Source of the DNA: Candidatus Nanohalarchaeota archaeon
GTDB lineage: Archaea > EX4484-52 > B79-G9
DNA length: 9,069 bases
Direction: 5' to 3'
NCBI GenBank assembly: GCA_017610525.1
Contig: JAFCBW010000037.1
Location: forward strand, 1-9,069
Part shown: in pieces, positions 1 through 5,973 of the stretch
Layout: every line of letters begins with the position of its first letter
How positions within the stretch are numbered: position 1 is the first letter of the stretch
The notes under the pieces: generated by a model
The model's input: the letters and a program-made list of their open reading frames with translations, nothing else
What the model was told of the DNA's origin: nothing
Databases searched by the model: none
Made by a program: the position numbers and the translations under genes

Positions 1-13
1 TGGAGTTGGAACT

Positions 14-466
14 ATGGGCGCAGACAAAAATAAGCTAAGCTGGTGCATGAAACAGAAAAAAGGCATCGCATTGACTGAAACAAAACCTCACCTGAGTGAT
101 TCTTATATGCACGAAGCAGATGACACACTGGAAAATGTACTTGTCACCAAAGGAAAATGGAAAGTCATAACTGCATATTATGCCTGTTATAATGCGCTTT
201 ATTCCATATTGATGAAATGCGGAATCTGCTCAGAGATACACGATTGCTCAATTGAGCTTATGGCTCTTTTCGATTTTGAAGACTCAGAAATAAAATATAT
301 AAGAACCCTCAAACAAGACAGGATACAAGTCCAGTATTACCTCGAGAAAATATACCTTGAGGATGAAAACAATGTCCGGAAGTTCATATTCAAATGCAAG
401 CAGATACTGAATGACCTGAACAGTTCAAAGATTGAAAATGCAAGAAAACTTCTGGAATCTGGATAA
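14..466 (+). CDS. HEPN-domain protein (UPF0332-like)
   Basis: This 150-residue protein resembles archaeal HEPN-domain proteins. The N-terminal KLSWCMKQKKGI (7-18) and the helix YYACYNALYSIL (55-66), followed by GICSEIHDC (70-78), match the four-helix HEPN fold as I know it. R103 begins RIQVQYYL, but there is no R-x4-6-H ribonuclease motif, so a nuclease toxin role is not supported. Such proteins are often encoded just after a minimal nucleotidyltransferase (MNT), with which they form a complex. Consistent with that, GGAG at 2-5 gives a ribosome site 8 nt before the ATG, and another gene could end in the first 40 bases: frame 1 stops at 31-33 and frame 3 at 36-38. The HEPN frame itself is open to the left edge, so an upstream start cannot be excluded. 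It converges on the MEMO-like gene with a 10-bp gap. Family call is fairly sure; the biochemical role is not. Confidence 0.72.
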   Translation: MGADKNKLSWCMKQKKGIALTETKPHLSDSYMHEADDTLENVLVTKGKWKVITAYYACYNALYSILMKCGICSEIHDCSIELMALFDFEDSEIKYIRTLKQDRIQVQYYLEKIYLEDENNVRKFIFKCKQILNDLNSSKIENARKLLESG

Positions 467-476
467 CACAGAAACG

Positions 477-1295
477 CTACTTCTCAAAAACAATCCCCGC
501 ATAACCAACAATAGCATCCTTGCTCTTGGACACATCATAAGAAGTCCCATACTTGACCAGCCGCCCCTTGGCGCCGCGGACAGCACTCAAAAGCACAGCC
601 ATCGGCGCATACCCGCAAACCGTAGACGCCCTCGAAAGCTCAATAACATCATCCACCCTGAAATCAAGAACAGCATCAATGATCTCCTTATCCGTCTTCT
701 GGACCCATTGCGCCTCATCTTTATCCACAGGCGCAAAACCATACATCGCACCGAAATGCGTAAAATCAGAACTGGCAATCACAAGCGCCCTCTTACCCTT
801 AACAGCATCCCGTACAGCCTCACCAAGAGCCTCGTAATTCCCTGAATTCAAATCAGAAGACACAGAGATCGCAACAAGCTTAAAATCCCCGAGCACCTTC
901 TGTAAAAACGGCAGCTGAACCTCAATAGAATGCTCATACATATGCGCAAGCTCATCAAAATGCGCAACCTCACACCCCTTGACAATAGCGTTCCCAACCT
1001 CAGAATCACACTCAACAACACCAAGCACCGTCTCCCAATCCTCAGGAGACACAGCAACCCTCTCACCGACACCCGTATGATTAGTACCGAGAACCACAAC
1101 AACATCAAACTTAGCAAGCGCCCCAAACACATGCGCAGCAACAGACCCCGAATACACATAACCCGCATGCGGAACAACAGCCCCGACAATACCGGAAGAA
1201 GTCTTCACCTTCGCATCAGACAGAAGTTTACCTACAAACTTATCCAGCTCATCCTTTGAAAAAGGATAAAACCCCTCAGCAACCGCCTCGCGCAT
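477..1295 (-). CDS. MEMO1 family protein (AmmeMemoRadiSam system protein B)
   Basis: A 272-residue protein of the MEMO/LigB-like superfamily, of normal length for archaeal members. Characteristic blocks are VPHAGYVYSG (41-50), GTNHTG (70-75), EHSIEVQLPF (121-130), SSDFTHFG (175-182) and STVCGYAPMAVLL (224-236). H43, H73 and C227 correspond to the metal ligands described for human MEMO1, whose redox role involves copper or iron; the archaeal function is unknown. The family commonly co-occurs with AMMECR1 and a radical SAM protein, neither seen here. In many archaea the MEMO gene sits next to rpsB and mevalonate genes; here it is about 1.8 kb from rpsB. The ATG is preceded by a TATA box 27 bp away and no ribosome site, implying a leaderless transcript separate from the methyltransferase gene 55 bp upstream. 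Confidence 0.93.
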   Translation of the reverse strand: MREAVAEGFYPFSKDELDKFVGKLLSDAKVKTSSGIVGAVVPHAGYVYSGSVAAHVFGALAKFDVVVVLGTNHTGVGERVAVSPEDWETVLGVVECDSEVGNAIVKGCEVAHFDELAHMYEHSIEVQLPFLQKVLGDFKLVAISVSSDLNSGNYEALGEAVRDAVKGKRALVIASSDFTHFGAMYGFAPVDKDEAQWVQKTDKEIIDAVLDFRVDDVIELSRASTVCGYAPMAVLLSAVRGAKGRLVKYGTSYDVSKSKDAIVGYAGIVFEK

Positions 1296-1318
1296 ACCTA
1301 TTATTAGTCATATGCTTG

Positions 1319-1326
1319 TATTTAAA
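1319..1326 (-). promoter_or_regulatory. TATA box of the MEMO-like gene
   Basis: On the minus strand the sequence is TTTAAATA, centred 27 bp before the ATG at 1295. This is the spacing expected for an archaeal TATA box with transcription starting at or next to the start codon. Confidence 0.55.
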
Positions 1327-1350
1327 GCTATGCCAGAACAAGAACCCAAA

Positions 1351-2016
1351 TCAATCACATCTTCTAACCTCGCAGATATAAGATATCTGTGTAAGTGCTT
1401 TAATCTCAACACAAAGACCTCCCGCTTCCTCAACCAGTCTCCTCAACATTTCCTCTGAAAATCTCTCAGATATAAGCCCCTCGCTCAGGTAAACCGCATA
1501 GTCATCCATTTTTTCAACATTCAGCCCAAGCATCTTATAGAAACGCAATTGAGTATCAAGAGCATTATCAGAATAAACACTCAATATGATCCTGCCATCT
1601 GGTTTCACAATACGCTGCATTTCTCTAAGAACAGAAACCTTATCGTCACCCAGATTCCCAAAAGTATTGTACACACACAAAACACAATCAAATAAATTGT
1701 CCCTAAAATTCATATTCTTTGCATTTGCCAAAAATATACCTGTATCTTTGAGAACTTTTCTGGTCACATCCACATGACGCTCACTAAAATCAACACCAAT
1801 ACGCATGCCTGCAATATCCTGTAGCCCCCATAACACGCGCCCGGTACCGCATCCTATATCCACAACAGACTCACCGCTTTTAACAATATTTCGAAGATAG
1901 CCTGTCTCCCTTTCAAGATATTCTTCTATCTCCCTTGGTCTTACACAAAGGTCGTTTTCAAAAAACAGATGATTATAAAATTGTTTCACCCTAGAATCTC
2001 TTTGTTGTGATAACAT
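1351..2016 (-). CDS. Class I SAM-dependent methyltransferase
   Basis: A 221-residue protein with the Rossmann-type methyltransferase core. Motif I is VVDIGCGTGRVL (51-62), the acidic end of the second strand is GVDFSERH (74-81), and motif IV is FDCVLCVYNTFGNL (109-122), followed by LREMQRIVKPDGRIILSVYS (130-149), the usual post-motif strand turn of this superfamily. The substrate cannot be read from sequence; small-molecule, lipid and protein acceptors all occur in this group. Residues 155-221 form a variable cap and C-terminal strand pair (ISERFSEEMLRRLVEEAG at 182-199). It is transcribed divergently from the Lrp-type regulator and its promoter carries one of the two copies of the putative operator, so regulation by that protein is a reasonable inference. 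The TATA box is 27 bp from the ATG, giving a leaderless transcript. Confidence 0.88.
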   Translation of the reverse strand: MLSQQRDSRVKQFYNHLFFENDLCVRPREIEEYLERETGYLRNIVKSGESVVDIGCGTGRVLWGLQDIAGMRIGVDFSERHVDVTRKVLKDTGIFLANAKNMNFRDNLFDCVLCVYNTFGNLGDDKVSVLREMQRIVKPDGRIILSVYSDNALDTQLRFYKMLGLNVEKMDDYAVYLSEGLISERFSEEMLRRLVEEAGGLCVEIKALTQISYICEVRRCD

Positions 2017-2022
2017 ACCCTG

Positions 2023-2035
2023 CGTATAATATACG
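2023..2035 (-). promoter_or_regulatory. Putative Lrp operator in methyltransferase promoter
   Basis: CGTATAATATACG is a perfect inverted repeat (CGTATA / TATACG) around a central A. It lies between the TATA box (2039-2047) and the expected start of transcription near 2017, where bound protein would block polymerase recruitment. A 12/13 identical copy lies in the divergent Lrp promoter. Confidence 0.6.
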
Positions 2036-2038
2036 GAA

Positions 2039-2047
2039 TAAATAAAT
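2039..2047 (-). promoter_or_regulatory. TATA box of the methyltransferase gene
   Basis: The minus strand reads ATTTATTTA, centred 27 bp before the methyltransferase ATG at 2016. The start codon has no ribosome-binding site, consistent with leaderless translation. Confidence 0.5.
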
Positions 2048-2079
2048 CCTGCTCCAAAAAATACGAAAAATATATACTA

Positions 2080-2085
2080 TTTATA
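2080..2085 (+). promoter_or_regulatory. TATA box of the Lrp-type regulator gene
   Basis: TTTATA at 2080-2085 lies in a very A/T-rich stretch about 41 bp before the ATG. It would place the transcript start near 2108, giving a leader of about 15 nt that contains a weak GAGTGAT ribosome site (2114-2120). Several overlapping A/T-rich choices exist, so the exact box is uncertain. Confidence 0.4.
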
Positions 2086-2093
2086 GAATATAT

Positions 2094-2106
2094 CGTATAA
2101 TATTCG
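2094..2106 (+). promoter_or_regulatory. Putative Lrp autoregulatory operator
   Basis: CGTATAATATTCG differs from the methyltransferase-side copy at 2023-2035 by one base. It lies just downstream of the predicted Lrp TATA box, between it and the predicted transcript start. The centres of the two copies are 71 bp apart. Autorepression is common in the Lrp/AsnC family. Confidence 0.55.
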
Positions 2107-2123
2107 ACAAATAGAGTGATAAA

Positions 2124-2624
2124 ATGAAAAAAATCAACGAAAAAGAGCGCCAACTACTGAATTTGCTCCAGCAGGGAGACATGTGCGTGCCTAGGACAAC
2201 GCGGCTTGCGCACAAACTACAAATACCCACAACAACAGTCCATTCAAAACTGAAGAAATTAGAGAAAGAAGGCATAATCAAAAGCTACACTGCAGAACTT
2301 GACACAAAAAAACTAGCAAAAAGCCCCGTTATTTTTGCTGTAATAAAAGTGAATTATGAGAAAGTATATCACAACAAAGAAGCCATGGAAGACTTCGGCT
2401 CAAGACTGGCAAAAATCCCGGATATTCTTGAGGTACACTCCTGCTCAGGAGACTGGGACTATCTCATAAAAATCAAAGCCAAAGATGCAGGCGAATATGC
2501 ATATATTGCGCAAAAGAAAATACTTCCAATCGGAGGCATCCAGAAACTGGAAAGTTACGTCTCCTACATTACCTACAAAGATACATCAAACATCAAATTA
2601 TCGGGCAATCAACCGACAAGATAA
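2124..2624 (+). CDS. Lrp/AsnC family transcriptional regulator
   Basis: A 166-residue protein with the standard two-domain layout. Residues 1-60 are a winged helix-turn-helix (LLNLLQQGD, then LAHKLQIPTTTVHSKLKKLE at 28-47, with the wing GIIKSYTAELD). Residues 67-150 form the RAM ligand-binding and oligomerising domain, with VIFAVIKVNY, ILEVHSCSGDWDYLIKIKA (101-119) and ESYVSYITY. The C-terminal strand containing GDWD is typical of the family. Such proteins act as octamers or dimers that bind short palindromes and often sense amino acids; the effector here is unknown. The gene diverges from the methyltransferase across 107 bp holding two matching 13-bp palindromes. Its last 16 bp overlap the 3' end of the convergent membrane protein gene. 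Confidence 0.93.
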   Translation: MKKINEKERQLLNLLQQGDMCVPRTTRLAHKLQIPTTTVHSKLKKLEKEGIIKSYTAELDTKKLAKSPVIFAVIKVNYEKVYHNKEAMEDFGSRLAKIPDILEVHSCSGDWDYLIKIKAKDAGEYAYIAQKKILPIGGIQKLESYVSYITYKDTSNIKLSGNQPTR

Positions 2625-3103
2625 CCAAAAACCCCATTAGCCCCATAAGCAAACGCATAAGTAATAACCGCCGCCGTAACCACACCGCTCGCAATAACCA
2701 GGAACGACTTCTTCTTATCAAGCCCAAGCACCGCAGCAAGCAAAGCGCCAGTCCACGCACCTGTCCCCACCATCGGGACCGCCACAAACCCGAAAAGGGC
2801 AAGCTCCTCATAGGCCTCAAACTTCTTCCTGTTCTTGTCAATCTTTTTCGTAATCCTTTTGCCAAGAATAAAATTCACAATCTTCATAAAACTCGCCCTA
2901 TCAAGAAAAAAGAATATTATCGGCACAACCATAATATTAGCAAAGATTGAGCCAAAAAAAACCAAAAAAGGATCAATACCCTTCATGACCCCATATAGTA
3001 TAGATGCCCTGCACTCACCAAACGGCAGCGCAGCAACCAAAAGCATAATGACTACAGGGTCAACATCCCCAAACATACCGCTAACCAACTGCGCCAAATC
3101 CAC
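2609..3103 (-). CDS. COG2426-type membrane protein (putative small multidrug export family)
   Basis: A 164-residue integral membrane protein. Hydrophobic segments lie near 15-28, 44-68, 102-125 and 131-155, and a charged loop around 82-98 (KRITKKIDKNRKKFE) is probably cytosolic. The motif LPFGECRASILYGV (26-39) and the later VAVPMVGTGAWTGALLAAVLG (107-127) match the conserved ELRGAIP-like and PGTGAWTGA blocks of the family annotated as small multidrug export protein. Transport activity has not been firmly shown for it, so the name is nominal. The start is a GTG, supported by GGTGGGG (3108-3114) with a short spacer. It begins 17 bp after the rpsB stop, so the two genes are probably co-transcribed. 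Its 3' end overlaps the Lrp gene. Confidence 0.8.
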   Translation of the reverse strand: MDLAQLVSGMFGDVDPVVIMLLVAALPFGECRASILYGVMKGIDPFLVFFGSIFANIMVVPIIFFFLDRASFMKIVNFILGKRITKKIDKNRKKFEAYEELALFGFVAVPMVGTGAWTGALLAAVLGLDKKKSFLVIASGVVTAAVITYAFAYGANGVFGYLVG

Positions 3104-3107
3104 AAAA

Positions 3108-3114
3108 CCCCACC
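3108..3114 (-). promoter_or_regulatory. Ribosome-binding site supporting the GTG start of the membrane protein
   Basis: The minus strand reads GGTGGGG, then TTTT, then GTG at 3103. This purine-rich site in the short gap after the rpsB stop favours GTG over the later in-frame ATG (Met10). Confidence 0.5.
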
Positions 3115-3120
3115 TCTAAC

Positions 3121-3810
3121 TCAAAAGCGCCGGTTAAACCCGCCGCGGCGCTCAGATCTCATACCGCCCCTGCCGCGTCTGTCACCATCATCCCTGCGCA
3201 CAACAGGGCTGTCAGGCATCTCAAAATCCTCTGCACTGAACTTATACTCTGCATCGCCCTTGATATCGCCCCTGATTTTCAGGTACTCACGCGCAAGAAT
3301 CCAATACACAAGCGCAACAGACTTCTTGCCCTTATTATTCAAAGGCACAATCAGATCCACATACTGAGGGTTATTATAAGTATCACACAATCCTATGACC
3401 GGCACATTAGCATTAAACGCCTCAAGAACAGCCTGCCTGTCAGCAAACGGGTCAGTGACGACAATTACCTTCGGCTCAAAATACCCTTCATAATTTGGAT
3501 TCGTAAGCATACCCGGCATAAACCTGCCCCACTTGGCACGCGCCCCGATAGCTTCCGCAAACTTCACAACAGGCTTATGCCCATTCTTCTTCCTGGAAAC
3601 CACAAGGATATTCTCCGGCTCGCACTTGGCAAGCATCTGTGCCGCAAGCCTGATACGCCCATCGATCTTCTGGATATCAAACACTGCAAGCTTATCCGGC
3701 CTGACCTTATAGATATAAGGTGCCATCACCTTAAGCCTCTGTATCATACCGATATGGATACCAGTAGACAGATAAACATTCAACGGAACCAACATTTCTC
3801 TCTGCGCCAT
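3121..3810 (-). CDS. rpsB: 30S ribosomal protein uS2 (archaeal type)
   Basis: Small-subunit ribosomal protein uS2, which helps join head and body of the 30S particle. Recognisable blocks, numbered from the ATG at 3810, include STGIHIGMIQRLK near 15-27, FDIQKID near 44-50, GRFMPGMLTNPNYEGYFEP near 95-113, VIVVTDPFADRQAVLEA, GLCDTYNN and PLNNKGKKSVALVYWILARE. The frame is open to a GTG at 3819, but that GTG is inside GGTGAT (3815-3820), a good ribosome-binding site for the ATG, so I use 3810 (229 residues). The core ends near KIRGDI; the tail is unusual, ending in Arg/Gly-rich RRDDGDRRGRGGMRSERRGG. The gene heads an operon with the membrane protein 17 bp downstream. Confidence 0.96.
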   Translation of the reverse strand: MAQREMLVPLNVYLSTGIHIGMIQRLKVMAPYIYKVRPDKLAVFDIQKIDGRIRLAAQMLAKCEPENILVVSRKKNGHKPVVKFAEAIGARAKWGRFMPGMLTNPNYEGYFEPKVIVVTDPFADRQAVLEAFNANVPVIGLCDTYNNPQYVDLIVPLNNKGKKSVALVYWILAREYLKIRGDIKGDAEYKFSAEDFEMPDSPVVRRDDGDRRGRGGMRSERRGGFNRRF

Positions 3811-3814
3811 ACAA

Positions 3815-3820
3815 ATCACC
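3815..3820 (-). promoter_or_regulatory. Ribosome-binding site deciding the rpsB start
   Basis: The minus strand reads GGTGAT followed by TTGT and ATG. It matches the archaeal anti-Shine-Dalgarno end of 16S rRNA and shows that the GTG at 3819 is part of the ribosome site and not the start codon. Confidence 0.7.
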
Positions 3821-3908
3821 TAAATTCATTATTTCAAACGGTCACAAGCTCCAACATCCTTATCCATGCATCATGCAAAAAAGAATACAGTGCTAACCAA
3901 CCTTTCAG

Positions 3909-3977
3909 TTGATGTGTCAGCAACAAGACGTTCTTATAGTATCTATCGCTGCACTCACACTAAACTTAACACATCAA
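3909..3977. repeat. Wide 9-bp inverted repeat in the rpsB leader/promoter
   Basis: TTGATGTGT (3909-3917) and ACACATCAA (3969-3977) are exact inverted repeats 51 bp apart. Just inside are CAGC (3918-3921) and GCTG (3948-3951), which could extend the pairing after a 17-base bulge. The right arm touches the putative rpsB TATA box; the left arm would be in the transcribed leader. The 264 bp between rpsB and the antitoxin gene hold no other gene that I can see. Confidence 0.4.
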
Positions 3978-3978
3978 G

Positions 3979-3986
3979 TTTATAAA
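3979..3986 (-). promoter_or_regulatory. Probable TATA box for the rpsB operon
   Basis: TTTATAAA is the only strong TATA-like element in the first 175 bp upstream of rpsB. Read on the minus strand it predicts a start near 3955 and a long leader of about 145 nt. The octamer is self-complementary, so a + direction promoter is equally possible from sequence alone. Confidence 0.4.
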
Positions 3987-4053
3987 TGTTTAGTCAAACA
4001 TCGATACAAATTCATGCTTTATGTATTTATTTTACACCCTAAAAAACGAAACA

Positions 4054-4061
4054 TTTATATA
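4054..4061 (+). promoter_or_regulatory. TATA box of the toxin-antitoxin operon
   Basis: TTTATATA is centred 26 bp before the antitoxin ATG at 4084, the geometry of a leaderless archaeal transcript. No ribosome-binding site precedes the ATG. Confidence 0.6.
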
Positions 4062-4077
4062 TTATAGCGAATTATAG
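4061..4077 (+). promoter_or_regulatory. Putative antitoxin operator: two ATTATAG repeats 10 bp apart
   Basis: ATTATAG occurs at 4061-4067 and again at 4071-4077, exactly one helical turn apart, between the TATA box and the start codon. Ribbon-helix-helix antitoxins commonly repress their own operons through tandem short sites with such spacing. Confidence 0.45.
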
Positions 4078-4083
4078 TTTACT

Positions 4084-4305
4084 ATGGCAACAACAATTCA
4101 AATAAGTAATGATTTACAACAAGAACTCAATAAGATGAAACTTTTTACAAGAGAAACCTATGAAGAAGTTATTTGGAACGCTATTGAAGACACCAAAGAA
4201 TTATCAGAACAAACAAAAAAAGAGATTCTTGAATCAAGAAAAGAGATTGCAGATGGTAAGTTCGTAACTCTTTCAGAACTTGAAAAAAAATACAACATTC
4301 ATTAG
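4084..4305 (+). CDS. RelB-like antitoxin (ribbon-helix-helix type)
   Basis: A 73-residue protein with the layout of archaeal RelB-like antitoxins. The N-terminal strand TTIQIS (3-8) is followed by helix NDLQQELNKMKLFTRETYEE, consistent with a ribbon-helix-helix DNA-binding domain. A second part (EILESRKEIADGKFVTLSELEKKY, about 48-71) contains the G-K-x-x-T-L-x-E-L element found in toxin-binding tails of this class. It should neutralise the toxin encoded 9 bp downstream and repress the operon. Composition differs from neighbours: it is A/T-rich and lacks the C-over-G excess on the + strand, which suggests horizontal acquisition. A leaderless start is indicated by the TATA box spacing. Confidence 0.82.
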   Translation: MATTIQISNDLQQELNKMKLFTRETYEEVIWNAIEDTKELSEQTKKEILESRKEIADGKFVTLSELEKKYNIH

Positions 4306-4314
4306 GTTTCTAAA

Positions 4315-4563
4315 ATGTATGATATAATTCTTGCAAAAAGTGTTGAAAAATATCTGGATAAACTTGACGCTAAAGATAGAGAAAGAATTATTATTGCACT
4401 GCGAAAATTAAGAATAAGACCTGAAAGTTATCTAAAAAGATTAGTTGGAGAAAAATCATACAAATTCCGGGTCGGTAACTACAGGCTGATTATCGACTTA
4501 AATAAAAACCAATTATTGATTCTGGTTATAAATATCGGTCATAGAAGAAACATCTACAAATAG
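4315..4563 (+). CDS. RelE/ParE superfamily toxin
   Basis: An 82-residue protein of the RelE/ParE fold, of full family length. The start MYDIILAKSVEKYLDKLD is the usual strand plus first helix, and residues 47-82 (KSYKFRVGNYRLIID, then VINIGHRRNIYK) form the core sheet. Basic residues R52, R57, H76, R77, R78 and Y81 are placed where archaeal RelE toxins carry residues used for ribosome-dependent mRNA cleavage; that activity is inferred, and a ParE-like gyrase target cannot be excluded. It lies 9 bp after the antitoxin stop, with AGGT overlapping the antitoxin end as a weak ribosome site. The cassette appears intact. Confidence 0.9.
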   Translation: MYDIILAKSVEKYLDKLDAKDRERIIIALRKLRIRPESYLKRLVGEKSYKFRVGNYRLIIDLNKNQLLILVINIGHRRNIYK

Positions 4564-4576
4564 GCGTCTGCTGCGC

Positions 4577-4620
4577 AAAAGAAAAATTATAATCCATGAG
4601 ATATTCATCAATCAGGGATT
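4577..4620 (-). terminator. Possible terminator of the bactofilin-like gene
   Basis: Read on the minus strand after the stop, AATCC (complement of 4616-4620) can pair with GGATT (complement of 4591-4595). An inner ATGA/TCAT pairing lies between them, followed by the T-rich ATAATTTTTCTTTT. U-rich tracts are the main archaeal termination signal, so the T-run matters more than the weak stem. Confidence 0.4.
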
Positions 4621-4627
4621 AGACACC

Positions 4628-5776
4628 CTAAACAAGCTTCTTCTTCCTGAACTCGACATACATCTCCTTCTTGGTAAGCATAATCGCCCCGAACCCGAAC
4701 ACAAGCACCAAAAACGAGACAATCCCTGAAATCCCGGGCACAAGCCCAGCCACCTCAAACGCAAGCAACCCCCAAAACAGCATCCACACAAGCGAATCAC
4801 TCTTACTGCCACCCATATTCAAAATAAGCTTACCCACAAAAACACTGACATAGGCCTTCGACACATATATCGCAATAACATACCCGCAAAACAAAATCAT
4901 CGCAAGCGGCAGCCCCACAATAGTAATCATCAGAAACAACCCGACAACAGGCACAACAATAAGCCCCAAAATCCCCCACAGCCCACACCTCAGCCCGGAC
5001 TTCTTCAGGTTATTGCACACATTGCGCGTACAGGCAGGAAGCATCCGCACAAGCAAAAACCCGACAACAAAGATAGACAAAAACCCTGAAAGCCATGAAT
5101 TAAACTTCTGAAGATCACTCCTCTGGCGCCCTTCATCCGGAATCTTCTTATTCACATTCCCGGCAATAGAAGCCCCCTCATCAACAACAATATCATACTC
5201 ACAGGTATAATTGACATCCCCCGCAATCTCAGCACCCGCAAGAATCTGCGGCGCCCCATCCGAATCAATAACAACATCTCCCAAAACAGAACCGCCAATC
5301 TCAACAATCGGCCCATGCACCAAAAGATTGCGCAAGATATCACCATAAACACCAACATCACTGGCAGCAATAATCGCATCCCTGCCAACAGAACTATCCT
5401 CACCCATCTTAAAACTGCCAGAAGCAGCCAAAAGATTATCACCTACATCAGAAAAAATCTCAACCTCTCCTCCCCCAAGAACCGCATCATCAGCCACATC
5501 TCCCGTGACCTTAATAGTCCCGCCTGCAATCAGCACATCCCCCGTCACATCACCGGACACAACAATATTCCCGCCAAAAGCGACAAGATCACCGTCAACC
5601 GTACCCTTAATATCAATATCTCCGCCCATCACAACCAGGTCATCAGCCACAACCTCATCTGCAGCAAGAACAAACTTCTCTGCGCTCTCAACCTGCACAG
5701 CAAAAGCACAGGGAAAACAAACAAAAAGTGCCATAAACCCGAACAACACGCAAAAAGACATTCTTAAAGCATCCAT
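4628..5776 (-). CDS. Bactofilin-like polymer-forming protein with signal peptide and C-terminal membrane domain
   Basis: A 382-residue envelope protein in three parts. Residues 1-26 are a hydrophobic signal peptide ending CAFA, so the next part should be outside the membrane. Residues about 36-210 are a beta-solenoid of short repeats (DLVVMGGDIDIKGTVDGD, LVAFGGNIVVSGDVTGD, VLIAGGTIKVTGDV and so on) like those of bactofilin or polymer-forming cytoskeletal proteins. Residues 228-367 contain several membrane segments (229-246, 265-305 as two or more spans, 329-367). This architecture is known in proteins annotated as polymer-forming cytoskeletal, but the exported solenoid argues for a surface scaffold and not a cytosolic filament. 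GGGGTGGT (5783-5790) supports the ATG start over Met6. The charged tail KKEMYVEFRKKK is probably cytosolic. Function is unproven. Confidence 0.82.
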   Translation of the reverse strand: MDALRMSFCVLFGFMALFVCFPCAFAVQVESAEKFVLAADEVVADDLVVMGGDIDIKGTVDGDLVAFGGNIVVSGDVTGDVLIAGGTIKVTGDVADDAVLGGGEVEIFSDVGDNLLAASGSFKMGEDSSVGRDAIIAASDVGVYGDILRNLLVHGPIVEIGGSVLGDVVIDSDGAPQILAGAEIAGDVNYTCEYDIVVDEGASIAGNVNKKIPDEGRQRSDLQKFNSWLSGFLSIFVVGFLLVRMLPACTRNVCNNLKKSGLRCGLWGILGLIVVPVVGLFLMITIVGLPLAMILFCGYVIAIYVSKAYVSVFVGKLILNMGGSKSDSLVWMLFWGLLAFEVAGLVPGISGIVSFLVLVFGFGAIMLTKKEMYVEFRKKKLV

Positions 5777-5782
5777 ACACCA

Positions 5783-5790
5783 ACCACCCC
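5783..5790 (-). promoter_or_regulatory. Ribosome-binding site of the bactofilin-like gene
   Basis: The minus strand reads GGGGTGGT, 6 nt before the ATG at 5776. With the TATA-like TTTATTTAT at 5831-5839, it suggests a leadered transcript of about 33 nt, unlike the leaderless neighbours. Confidence 0.5.
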
Positions 5791-5830
5791 ATAGAGACCC
5801 ACAAGACTATATGCTACATTATGCAGCCCG

Positions 5831-5839
5831 ATAAATAAA
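5831..5839 (-). promoter_or_regulatory. TATA-like box of the bactofilin-like gene
   Basis: The minus strand reads TTTATTTAT, centred 59 bp before the ATG, predicting transcription from near 5809 and a leader that includes the ribosome site. Confidence 0.4.
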
Positions 5840-5973
5840 AACATATCGTCTGCACACAACCAAAATTCATGTAAATTAACAACAATGTTCCAAATGAAAC
5901 AAAAACCAACTTCAGTGTCCCATATAAGTCACAAACTAGATAAACGCCATGAACCCATATACACAGGATAAAA

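Noticed and set aside
3811..3819. GTG at 3819 as the rpsB start.
   Set aside because: The GTG lies inside GGTGAT, which is the ribosome-binding site of the ATG at 3810.
3850..3960. A C/D-box small RNA or tRNA in the rpsB leader (CTGA words and ATGATG nearby).
   Set aside because: The C and D boxes do not appear in the right order and spacing, and no T-loop or acceptor-stem pattern is present.
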